From Nitrosomonas ureae (GTDB lineage Bacteria > Pseudomonadota > Gammaproteobacteria > Burkholderiales > Nitrosomonadaceae): a stretch of 64,000 bases of DNA. Below the pieces are notes generated by a model. The model did not search any database. It was not told the origin of the DNA and saw only the letters and a program-made list of their open reading frames with translations. Every line of letters begins with the position of its first letter. Within the stretch, counting starts at the first letter, position 1. Shown here one piece after another: positions 1 to 8,132 of this stretch. The position numbers and the translations under genes are program-made. Location of the stretch: assembly GCF_001455205.1 (NCBI RefSeq), contig NZ_CP013341.1, forward strand, positions 3,243,821 to 3,307,820. Reading direction: 5' to 3'.

Positions 1-559
1 TACGCCCAATCCAAAAACTTCCGGTGGCGCCCAATGGAATTACCTCGCGGCATGGGAGTATGGCAAACAACGCTACGGTGAAGATAAAGCCAAAGATTTT
101 GTCGGCAATATCTATAAAAATGTACCGGTGCTGGACTCCGGTGCACGTGGCTCAACGACAACATTTGTGGAACGAGGTGTGGGTGATGTTCTGATTACAT
201 GGGAAAACGAAGCATTCCTCGCCCTCAAGGAATATGGGGCAGACAAATTTGAAACTGTTATTCCTTCTTTGAGTATTCTGGCGGAACCACCCGTTGCAGT
301 GGTGGACAAAGTGGTCGACAAGCGTGGCACACGCCAGATTGCCGAAGCTTATTTGCAGTTCCTCTATTCGGAAGAAGGGCAGGAAATCGCCGCCAAACAT
401 TTCTACCGGCCTACTCATGCAAAGATAGCGGAGAAATATGCCCAGAAGTTTCCAAAAATTGAATTGTTCAAAATCGATGACGCTTTTGGCGGCTGGAAGA
501 ATGCACACAAAATCCATTTCGCCGATGGCGCACATTTCGATCAGATTTACTTGAAGTGA
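1..559 (+). CDS. sbp: Periplasmic sulfate-binding protein, 3' part
   Basis: Sulfate-capturing periplasmic component of the CysTWA ABC importer. The frame is open from base 2 to the stop at 557-559, so the 5' end lies outside the window. The visible part starts with the family signature [16 protein letters not shown] and continues with the [21 protein letters not shown] block, both typical of Sbp/CysP proteins. The C-terminal half (about 185 residues) is intact. It heads a same-strand series with an EAL-like gene and cysT, cysW and cysA, the usual partners. Sbp and the thiosulfate-binding CysP are close paralogues, and this fragment does not fully separate them. Confidence 0.93.
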   Translation, partial: TPNPKTSGGAQWNYLAAWEYGKQRYGEDKAKDFVGNIYKNVPVLDSGARGSTTTFVERGVGDVLITWENEAFLALKEYGADKFETVIPSLSILAEPPVAVVDKVVDKRGTRQIAEAYLQFLYSEEGQEIAAKHFYRPTHAKIAEKYAQKFPKIELFKIDDAFGGWKNAHKIHFADGAHFDQIYLK

Positions 560-602
560 TCACATTGTAGCGCGCTACTTAAATTTGTAGAGAGAAAATT
601 CC

Positions 603-1421
603 ATGAATGCATCGGTAAAACATCCTCATACCATCAAAGATGAGTTTGAGCTCATCCAATCCGCCACCGACTATTATCTTCAACGCGATGAAAAAGGGTG
701 GATCAGCGGACGTTTCTTTCAACACGAGCTGATCAGTATTTTTCAACCCGTTTTTAGCGTTTCCCAAGGCCAGACGATGGGTCATGCAGCGTATATCCGT
801 GCAAAAGCGGATGGAGAAATAGTGCTCTGGCCCTGGCAGATATTTTCATTAGCCTCGAAAGATGAGCAATTGGTTGAGCTGGATCGTTTGTGCCGCGCAA
901 TTCATGCATCGAATTATTATTTCAATCATCCTTACCCATCGGATAACTTGTTTGTCGAAGTTCATCCGCGTTTGCTCGAGAGTGTCAAAGACGACCACGG
1001 ACAGGCATTTGAAAACTTTCTTGACTTGATCGGCGTAAGAACTTCCCGGGTAGTGATCGAGATTCCCGTCACGGTTAATCGCAACTGGAAATTACTCCGG
1101 CATGTGATCGCCAACTATCGCTCCCGCAGTTATTTGATTGCAGCCAATTACAGCATTGGTTGCAGTGACTGGATGATAAAACTAGGGAGCCTGTATCCCA
1201 ATATCGTGCGCATTACTGCCAATGATCTGATTCAGCAGGAAGACATCCCCTCACTGGTGGACGCCATTCATAATGCGGGTGCCAGCTTACTGGTGCGAGA
1301 AATCGAAACATCGATTCAATTTGCGACTGCCCTCAAAGCCAACGCGGATTATTTGCAGGGAAATTTACTCCGCCAACCTGAGCAGGCCATCAACACGCGC
1401 GATCTTTTACATCGTATCTAA
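603..1421 (+). CDS. Degenerate EAL-like protein (first of two in the sulfate operon)
   Basis: A 272-residue protein lying between sbp and cysT. It has the outline of an EAL (c-di-GMP phosphodiesterase) fold: FQPVF near residue 48, LDRLCR near 93, and LQGNLL near the C-terminus where active enzymes have QGY. The catalytic signatures are missing. The EAL triplet position reads HAA after G60, the ITE position reads IEIP, the DDFGTG loop reads ANYSIG, and the AEGVE position reads VREIET. It is therefore probably not an active phosphodiesterase and may be a ligand-binding or protein-interaction module. No signal peptide or membrane segment is visible, so it should be cytosolic. A related protein follows cysA, so the pair brackets the transporter. 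The EAL-like assignment is by motif layout, and the function is unknown. Confidence 0.8.
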   Translation: MNASVKHPHTIKDEFELIQSATDYYLQRDEKGWISGRFFQHELISIFQPVFSVSQGQTMGHAAYIRAKADGEIVLWPWQIFSLASKDEQLVELDRLCRAIHASNYYFNHPYPSDNLFVEVHPRLLESVKDDHGQAFENFLDLIGVRTSRVVIEIPVTVNRNWKLLRHVIANYRSRSYLIAANYSIGCSDWMIKLGSLYPNIVRITANDLIQQEDIPSLVDAIHNAGASLLVREIETSIQFATALKANADYLQGNLLRQPEQAINTRDLLHRI

Positions 1422-1479
1422 TGCAGCAAATAGAAACAGTTAACCCTTGCAAATGGAATAACCTACAAAGGAGTCCGAT

Positions 1480-2313
1480 TTGAACAATTTTAAGCAACAC
1501 AGCATTTTGCCGGGTTTTAATCTGGCGCTCGGATTTACGCTGCTGTATTTGAGTTTAATCGTTTTGATACCGCTTTCAGCGGCATTCATCCGTACCGCCG
1601 AACTGACCTGGTCCGAGTTCTGGACCATCGTTACGACACCGCGAGTGGTGGCCTCCTATCGACTGACTTTCGGTGTTTCGTTTGCGGCTGCTCTTGTCAA
1701 TGCATTTTTTGGTCTGTTAGTGGCGTGGGTATTGGTGCGTTATCATTTTCCCGGTAAAAAAATAATCGATGCTTTAGTCGATCTCCCCTTCGCACTGCCG
1801 ACCGCCGTGGCCGGAATTGCTCTAACCGCGCTGTATTCCCGTAATGGCTGGATCGGTCAGTATCTCGAGCCATTGGGAATCAAAGTGGCTTTCACGCCGT
1901 TAGGAATTTTTGTAGCACTGACGTTTATTGGATTGCCGTTTGTCGTGCGTACCGTACAACCGGTACTCGAAGATATTGAGGCCGAATTAGAAGAAGCAGC
2001 GGCTACGCTTGGCGCCAATCGCTGGCAAACCTTCGCGCATGTGATCTTTCCTATCTTATTTCCCGCCTTGATGACCGGTTTTGCACTGGCCTTCGCGCGT
2101 GCAATCGGTGAATACGGATCGGTTATTTTTATTGCCGGAAACATGCCGATGGTTTCTGAAATTACGCCGCTACTGATTGTCACCAAGCTGGAACAGTACG
2201 ATTATGCGGGCGCCACAGCATTGTCGGTTGTGATGTTGGTAATTTCTTTCATTCTGTTATTGATTATTAATCTGCTGCAATGGTGGAGCCGGCGCCGCAG
2301 TGCACGGGCCTGA
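1480..2313 (+). CDS. cysT: Sulfate/thiosulfate ABC transporter permease CysT
   Basis: Inner-membrane permease (277 residues) that forms the sulfate channel together with CysW. Several hydrophobic segments are visible. The cytoplasmic EAA loop, contacting the ATPase, reads [15 protein letters not shown] in the second half, and the [12 protein letters not shown] segment follows. The start is TTG: an AAGGAG ribosome site ends about five bases before it, and no better ATG lies nearby. CysW begins just after the stop, consistent with translation from one mRNA. CysU is a synonym. Confidence 0.96.
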   Translation: MNNFKQHSILPGFNLALGFTLLYLSLIVLIPLSAAFIRTAELTWSEFWTIVTTPRVVASYRLTFGVSFAAALVNAFFGLLVAWVLVRYHFPGKKIIDALVDLPFALPTAVAGIALTALYSRNGWIGQYLEPLGIKVAFTPLGIFVALTFIGLPFVVRTVQPVLEDIEAELEEAAATLGANRWQTFAHVIFPILFPALMTGFALAFARAIGEYGSVIFIAGNMPMVSEITPLLIVTKLEQYDYAGATALSVVMLVISFILLLIINLLQWWSRRRSARA

Positions 2314-2321
2314 GAACAATT

Positions 2322-3203
2322 ATGACGACTACCATTACATTTCCTTTATCCGGTAAAACTTTCCAGCAACGCGCTACGCAAGAGCCCTCCTGGGTACGTT
2401 GTTTCTTGATTGGATTGGCGTTGGCATTCTTAACATTATTCCTTTTCGTGCCATTGATTTCAGTTTTTTATGAAGCTTTCAAGAAAGGGGTAGATGTTTA
2501 TCTGGCGGCAATCACCGATCCTGATGCGGTTTCCGCTATCAAACTGACCCTAACCGTGGCAGCGATAGCGGTACCACTGAATTTAGTGTTTGGTATCGCT
2601 GCTGCCTGGGCAATCGCCAAATTCGAGTTTCGCGGCAAAAACCTGCTAATCACGTTGATTGATTTGCCTTTTTCTGTCTCTCCGGTGGTTTCCGGGCTCA
2701 TTTATGTGCTTGTGTTTGGATTGCAAGGGTGGCTGGGGCCTTGGTTGGCAGAGCATGACATCAAAATTATTTTTGCTGTTCCAGGCATCGTATTAGCGAC
2801 TGTCTTCGTTACGGTACCGTTTATCGCGCGGGAATTAATTCCATTAATGCAAGCACAAGGAACCGAAGAGGAGGAAGCGGCCGTGGTATTGGGTGCAAGC
2901 GGCTGGCAAACCTTTTGCAAAATTACCTTACCCAATATCAAATGGGGACTATTGTATGGCGCCATTCTTTGTAATGCGCGGGCGATGGGTGAATTTGGCG
3001 CAGTATCGGTTGTTTCAGGACATATTCGCGGCAGTACCAATACCATGCCGTTGCATGTCGAGATTCTCTACAACGAATACAACTTTGCCGCTGCATTTGC
3101 AGTAGCTTCTTTGCTAGCTTTACTGGCTTTAGTCACACTGGCGCTAAAAACGCTAATTGAATTTCGCAACAAACAACATCAGACACAACGAGGTGATGAA
3201 TGA
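2322..3203 (+). CDS. cysW: Sulfate/thiosulfate ABC transporter permease CysW
   Basis: Second inner-membrane permease of the sulfate importer (293 residues from this start). It contains the [16 protein letters not shown] coupling loop and the [15 protein letters not shown] segment typical of CysW. An in-frame ATG at 2280 lies inside cysT. I prefer the ATG at 2322, eight bases after the cysT stop, because the protein then begins MTTTITFPL without the unconserved extension. Its stop overlaps the cysA start in an ATGA arrangement, which indicates translational coupling. Confidence 0.95.
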   Translation: MTTTITFPLSGKTFQQRATQEPSWVRCFLIGLALAFLTLFLFVPLISVFYEAFKKGVDVYLAAITDPDAVSAIKLTLTVAAIAVPLNLVFGIAAAWAIAKFEFRGKNLLITLIDLPFSVSPVVSGLIYVLVFGLQGWLGPWLAEHDIKIIFAVPGIVLATVFVTVPFIARELIPLMQAQGTEEEEAAVVLGASGWQTFCKITLPNIKWGLLYGAILCNARAMGEFGAVSVVSGHIRGSTNTMPLHVEILYNEYNFAAAFAVASLLALLALVTLALKTLIEFRNKQHQTQRGDE

Positions 3204-4300
3204 GCATTGAAGTTATTAGTCTTTCCAAACAATTCGGAACGTTTACTGCGCTACATAATGTCAGCCTGCAAGTACACTCCGGCGAATTACTGGCGCTACT
3301 GGGACCGTCAGGCTCCGGCAAAACTACGTTACTGCGTGTAATTGCAGGGCTTGAAACAGCTGATAGCGGTCAGGTGCTATTTCACGGCGAAGACGCAACC
3401 GATCAACACGTACGCGAACGTCAAGTGGGATTTGTATTTCAGCACTATGCGCTATTTCGCAACATGACTATTTTTGAGAATGTGGCTTTTGGTTTAAACG
3501 TGCGCCCGAAGAAATTCCGCCCTACCCAACAAGAAATCCGTGATCGTGTGATGAAATTATTACACCTGGTGCAGCTGGATTGGTTGGCGGATCGCTACCC
3601 GCACCAACTCTCGGGCGGTCAGCGCCAACGTATTGCATTGGCACGTGCACTTGCTGTAGAACCCAAAGTATTATTGCTGGATGAGCCTTTTGGCGCCCTG
3701 GATGCCAAAGTACGCAAGGAGCTGCGTTCGTGGCTCAGACGCTTGCATGACGATATGCACATTACCAGCGTATTCGTCACACATGATCAGGAAGAAGCGC
3801 TTGAAGTTGCTGATCGGGTGGTTGTCATGAATGAAGGCAAAATTGAACAAATCGGCACCCCGGATGAAGTGTATGAACAGCCTTCCAGTCCATTTGTCTA
3901 TGAATTTCTTGGAAATGTGAATCTATTCCATAGCCGACTGCATCACGGGCGCGCCTGGATTGGCGATATTGAAGTCGCTGCACCAGAGCACGCGGATGCT
4001 AACGAACTTGCCGCAATTGCCTATGTACGTCCGCACGAGATCGAGGTGGAACGTGCTTATAAAGGCGAAGCAGCAATGGCGGCACGTGTGATTCACGTAC
4101 TCTCGGTGGGCCCAATTGTCCGATTGGAGTTGGTCCGCAACAATGATGAGGACAAAACCCCGATCCAAGTCGAAATCAGCAAGGAGCGCTTTCGCGAGTT
4201 ACAGCTGACAAAAGGCGATGAAGTATTTATCAAACCTCGTCGTCTTGATTTGTTTCCAAGTCAGAAAAATAGCGCAAATAATACAGTACAAGCAACCTGA
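3200..4300 (+). CDS. cysA: Sulfate/thiosulfate ABC transporter ATPase CysA
   Basis: Cytoplasmic ATPase (366 residues) that drives sulfate import. Walker A reads GPSGSGKT near residue 35, the ABC signature is [15 protein letters not shown], Walker B ends [11 protein letters not shown], and the switch histidine is in FVTHDQEEA. The C-terminal third is the TOBE-type regulatory region ([12 protein letters not shown]). The length fits CysA. The start overlaps the cysW stop by four bases and is preceded by a GAGG ribosome site. Confidence 0.97.
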   Translation: MSIEVISLSKQFGTFTALHNVSLQVHSGELLALLGPSGSGKTTLLRVIAGLETADSGQVLFHGEDATDQHVRERQVGFVFQHYALFRNMTIFENVAFGLNVRPKKFRPTQQEIRDRVMKLLHLVQLDWLADRYPHQLSGGQRQRIALARALAVEPKVLLLDEPFGALDAKVRKELRSWLRRLHDDMHITSVFVTHDQEEALEVADRVVVMNEGKIEQIGTPDEVYEQPSSPFVYEFLGNVNLFHSRLHHGRAWIGDIEVAAPEHADANELAAIAYVRPHEIEVERAYKGEAAMAARVIHVLSVGPIVRLELVRNNDEDKTPIQVEISKERFRELQLTKGDEVFIKPRRLDLFPSQKNSANNTVQAT

Positions 4301-4365
4301 GACACTGCAATCGCGACAAGAAAACGAGGAATTAAACCCGTAAAAGATAAAAAAAGGAAATAAGT

Positions 4366-5226
4366 ATGCATTTACAACCACTGGTGGATTATTTTAACGA
4401 TCGCTTTGCAACCGAGCACCATTCCAATATTCGACCATTCACGATAAAAATTGATCTTGTGAGCGGTATTTTTGGACCCATTCAGATCAGTAGCGTGTTC
4501 GAATCTGTTCGGCAGACACATGATAACGAAAAACTTGTCGGTCATATCGCACAGATATCGGTCACACCCTATACTCACAATCAACCCAGCGAACAGCTTA
4601 TAGAAATCGGGAACCTGCTCACCGAAGTTATTACGCAACCCGCCGACTTTCAATCCATTATCAACCTGGATCGTCTGTGCCGCACGGTTCACATGTTGAA
4701 CTACCTCAACTACTCTGAAAACGGTGGCGTGCTTTTTCTGGATGTTGATCCTAGGCATATCCTTGGCGTTCAACAGGGTCATGGAGCTTACTTTGAGGAA
4801 AGTATAATCAAATGCGGATTGGCGACACAGAATGTGGTTATTTCAATGGCAATCAATAATTTTTATGCTTTACATCATACTCAATTGCTGGATGGGTTAA
4901 ACAATTATCGTCAGCGTAGCTATCAGATCGCGCTAAATATCGGCTCGTTATACGTTGCTGACGGGATTCGGGAAATAATCACAAAATTATCAGCCGATTT
5001 TTTGCGCATTAATGCACCTGATACAGCAACAAACCAGTATTCAGACATGAGTTGGCCAGAAACGCTTAAGCCGTTGACAGAGCTACAAAATATACAGGGA
5101 GGAAAAACCATTCTACAACAAGTTAAAAATGAGAAACAGGCTGATATTGCCGCTTCTGCAAAATTTGACCTGGTACAAGGTGACTATTACGACAAGCTGA
5201 TTACGGATCATCTAAGATGCTTATGA
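4366..5226 (+). CDS. Degenerate EAL-like protein (second of two in the sulfate operon)
   Basis: A 286-residue protein starting 65 bases after cysA, with AAGGAAA before its ATG. It shares landmarks with the EAL-like protein at 603-1421: a GH.A motif in place of the EAL triplet, LDRLCR followed by H and N, a DPR...HG..FEE stretch, and an LNNYRQRSYQIALNIGS segment matching ANYRSRSYLIAANYSIG. It is more degenerate still: no EAL, DDFG or AEGVE signature is left, so phosphodiesterase activity is unlikely. No signal peptide or membrane segment is seen. Divergent duplication followed by insertion around cysTWA is the simplest explanation. Its position suggests co-transcription with the transporter and a link to sulfate status, which is inference. 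Confidence 0.75.
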   Translation: MHLQPLVDYFNDRFATEHHSNIRPFTIKIDLVSGIFGPIQISSVFESVRQTHDNEKLVGHIAQISVTPYTHNQPSEQLIEIGNLLTEVITQPADFQSIINLDRLCRTVHMLNYLNYSENGGVLFLDVDPRHILGVQQGHGAYFEESIIKCGLATQNVVISMAINNFYALHHTQLLDGLNNYRQRSYQIALNIGSLYVADGIREIITKLSADFLRINAPDTATNQYSDMSWPETLKPLTELQNIQGGKTILQQVKNEKQADIAASAKFDLVQGDYYDKLITDHLRCL

Positions 5227-5309
5227 TGAAGCTCGACAATCAATGTGACAATGGATTCGAATAAGTAGATTACAGTCATTTTATTAGGTTAAATATCTGA
5301 GGAAAGGCA

Positions 5310-6245
5310 ATGAATTTTCAACAATTGCGCATTATCAATGAAACCGTAAAGCGGAATTATAATTTGACCGAGGTTGCCAATGCCTTATTCACATCGCAAT
5401 CCGGCGTCAGCAAACATATCAAAGACCTGGAGGATGAGCTGAATATCGAATTATTCATTCGTAAGGGTAAACGATTTATCGGCTTGACCGAACCGGGAAA
5501 AGAGCTGGTCAAAATTGTCGAGCGCATTTTATTTGACACGAAAAATATCAAACGCTTAGCCGAGCAATTTAGTAATCATGATCAAGGACACTTAACCCTA
5601 GCGACAACGCATACGCAAGCGCAGTACACGTTACCCCCTGTGGTGGCGGAGTTTAAAAAGATATTTCCAAAAGTTCAGCTGATCCTGCATGAATCCAGGC
5701 CGGATGAAATTTTATCCATGCTGATTGATGGCGAGGCCGATATCGGTATTGCGACTGAAGCATTGGAAGGCGCGGTGGACCTGGTGTCTTTTCCCTATTA
5801 TACCTGGCAACATGCAGTTATCGTTCCTGCGGGGCATCCCTTGCAGTCTGTCTATCCCCTCACACTCGAGGCTATTGCAGAGTTTCCGATCATTACCTAT
5901 CACCATGGAATGACGGGCCGGTTTAGAATCGATCAAGTTTTCGCCAAAATGGGGCTGATTCCGGATGTTGCCATGTCTGCACTGGATGCAGATGTCATCA
6001 AAACCTATGTAAAGTTGGGATTAGGTATCGGAATCATTGCTTCCGTCGCTTTTTCACCCGAACGGGATACAACGCTCATTAAACTGGATAGCGAATACTT
6101 GTTCGAAAAGAATACAACCTTTATTTCAGTTCGTCGTAATCATTTTCTGCGGGGTTATGCTTACCGGTTTATTGAGTTATGTATGCCCACGTTAAGTGAA
6201 TCGGTAATTCGTTCCGACATCAATCCACTTATTGATGTGGAATAA
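5310..6245 (+). CDS. cysB: CysB/Cbl-type LysR transcriptional regulator
   Basis: LysR-family regulator (311 residues) expected to activate sulfate assimilation genes in response to sulfur limitation. The N-terminal winged helix-turn-helix includes NALFTSQSGVSKHIKDLEDE, which matches CysB and Cbl closely. The effector domain contains TTHTQAQYTLP and the GLGIGIIASVAF block, also typical of CysB. GAGGAAAGG precedes the ATG. It sits directly downstream of the sulfate transport genes on the same strand and probably controls them. CysB cannot be separated from Cbl without a phylogeny. Confidence 0.9.
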   Translation: MNFQQLRIINETVKRNYNLTEVANALFTSQSGVSKHIKDLEDELNIELFIRKGKRFIGLTEPGKELVKIVERILFDTKNIKRLAEQFSNHDQGHLTLATTHTQAQYTLPPVVAEFKKIFPKVQLILHESRPDEILSMLIDGEADIGIATEALEGAVDLVSFPYYTWQHAVIVPAGHPLQSVYPLTLEAIAEFPIITYHHGMTGRFRIDQVFAKMGLIPDVAMSALDADVIKTYVKLGLGIGIIASVAFSPERDTTLIKLDSEYLFEKNTTFISVRRNHFLRGYAYRFIELCMPTLSESVIRSDINPLIDVE

Positions 6246-6436
6246 AAAATTCGCACGCTCTGCGACAAAGTAACTTGCGGACAATTGCTGGAATACATCC
6301 ACCCGGGATAAGTCTTACAATCTATCTATCAGATATAAAACAATTGTAATGAGCTGCTATTCTCATTGATACAATCAATCAATTTTTAAGTTCGGCAGAT
6401 TTTCAGGCTCATTGCGATACAGGATAAGGGGGTTGT

Positions 6437-7930
6437 ATGTCCAGTGTAATCGATCTATTTAGCTACAGTATTGCTGCGATGTTGGGTGTTGCCTTCATCG
6501 GCATTGTCGTTACTTGGTTTATTCAGGATATCACGCAGAAAAAGCATTCCGTGCTACGCAATTATCCTGTCATTGGTCGATTGCGGTATATTTTCGAACG
6601 ACAAGGTAAATACTTTCGGCAGTATTTTTTTACCAATGATCGTGATGAAATGCCGTTTAATCGCGCAACGCGTGGTTGGATTTACAAAAACGCCAAAAAC
6701 AAAGGGAGCCTCGTCGGCTTCGGCTCCACCCATGATTTGCGACAACCAGGCTCGGTTATTTTTGTCAATGCCGCTTTCCCCATTCAGGAGGAAGATCAGT
6801 TACCAACCCCTTCGCTGCAGATTGGCAAAGGATACTGCGAGCACCCATTCGAAGCCAAATCAATTATCAATATTAGCGGAATGAGCTACGGTGCCATCTC
6901 CAAACCAGCAGTGCGTGCATTATCTCTGGGTGCCGCACAAGCTGATTGCTGGTTAAATACGGGTGAAGGTGGTCTATCTCCCTATCACCTCGAGGGTGGT
7001 TGTGATTTGATCATGCAAATCGGTACCGCCAAGTATGGCATCCGGGATGAACATGGCAATTTTTCACCGCAACGTGCAAAAGAATTGAGTAAGGTGGTCA
7101 AAGCTTTTGAAATCAAGCTATCACAGGGTGCCAAACCCGGTAAAGGTGGATTACTACCGGCTAATAAAGTACATAGCGAGATTGCTGCAATCCGTGGCAT
7201 TCCGGAAAATCAGAACTCGATCAGCCCGAATCGCCATAAAGATATTAACAATATTGATGAGCTGCTCGACAAGATCCATTTTATCCGCGAGCTGACGGGA
7301 CGACCCGTTGGTATTAAAACAGCCATTGGCGGATGGAATTTCATTAATGAAGTATGCGACCACATCAACCGGCGCGGATTGGAGTATGCGCCGGATTTTC
7401 TTACTATTGACGGTGGCGAAGGTGGAAGCGGCGCAGCGCCTCAAACACTGATGGATCACGTCAGCTTGCCAATCTCGGAAGCCCTGCCACGCGTAGTGGA
7501 TGCCTTATTACAATCCGGCTTGAAAAATCGAATTTATGTTGTGGCTGCGGGGAAATTGGTAACTTCTGCGGAGGGCGCTTGGGCACTCTGTGCTGGCGCA
7601 GATTTTGTCAATACAGCACGTGGCTTCATGTTTTCATTGGGTTGCATTCAGGCAATGCGTTGTCATCTCAACACTTGCCCTACTGGTGTCACAACGCATG
7701 ATGAGCGTTTGCAGAATGGATTGGTGGTGGAAGAAAAATATCTGCGGGTTGCGAACTATGCCAGAAATGTTAATAAAGAAATTAACATGATCGCTCATTC
7801 ATGCGGTCTACACCACGCCCGTCAGTTTAAACGCGAGCATGTACGTATTGTTGAGACCGCCGGGAAAAGCGTGGCTTTAAACATTCTTTACCCCTACCCT
7901 GAGGTACCCAGAAAAATAAATTTGGATTAA
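6437..7930 (+). CDS. FMN-binding glutamate synthase family protein, membrane-anchored
   Basis: A 497-residue protein with one N-terminal membrane segment (about residues 10-30) followed by a glutamate-synthase-like FMN TIM barrel. Recognisable barrel motifs are ISGMSYGAISKPAVRALS, GEGGLSP, KPGKGGLLP, DGGEGGSGAAP and the cysteine-containing CHLNTCPTGV. The glutaminase domain of true GltB is absent, so it is not a complete glutamate synthase. Such stand-alone proteins are widespread in proteobacteria and their substrate is not known. A 17-base inverted repeat overlaps its stop codon (7922-7939) but has no T-tract. Its link to the sulfate genes, if any, is only proximity. Confidence 0.88.
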   Translation: MSSVIDLFSYSIAAMLGVAFIGIVVTWFIQDITQKKHSVLRNYPVIGRLRYIFERQGKYFRQYFFTNDRDEMPFNRATRGWIYKNAKNKGSLVGFGSTHDLRQPGSVIFVNAAFPIQEEDQLPTPSLQIGKGYCEHPFEAKSIINISGMSYGAISKPAVRALSLGAAQADCWLNTGEGGLSPYHLEGGCDLIMQIGTAKYGIRDEHGNFSPQRAKELSKVVKAFEIKLSQGAKPGKGGLLPANKVHSEIAAIRGIPENQNSISPNRHKDINNIDELLDKIHFIRELTGRPVGIKTAIGGWNFINEVCDHINRRGLEYAPDFLTIDGGEGGSGAAPQTLMDHVSLPISEALPRVVDALLQSGLKNRIYVVAAGKLVTSAEGAWALCAGADFVNTARGFMFSLGCIQAMRCHLNTCPTGVTTHDERLQNGLVVEEKYLRVANYARNVNKEINMIAHSCGLHHARQFKREHVRIVETAGKSVALNILYPYPEVPRKINLD

Positions 7931-8132
7931 TCAATCCAAGGATCACTTCGTATTGACAAACTATTTTCATCATTTTCTCGAATTCCAGCCACTAATGAGA
8001 AAATCCATGATGTTGCATCATCCTAAGAATTAAGGGAGAAAAACCTCTTAGATATATATTTCAACAAAGTATTCTATTGTCGATAATGCATGAACTGGAA
8101 ATTTCATAATCGCATGTAGCCAAAGACAAATA

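Noticed and set aside
567..578. Perfect 12-bp palindrome GTAGCGCGCTAC between sbp and the first EAL-like gene
   Set aside because: Too short and loopless to form a good hairpin, with no T-tract. It could be chance or a weak binding site, but there is nothing to support either.
7922..7939. Inverted repeat TTGGATT-AATC-AATCCAA at the 3' end of the FMN oxidoreductase gene
   Set aside because: It overlaps the stop codon and has no T-run, so I did not call a terminator.
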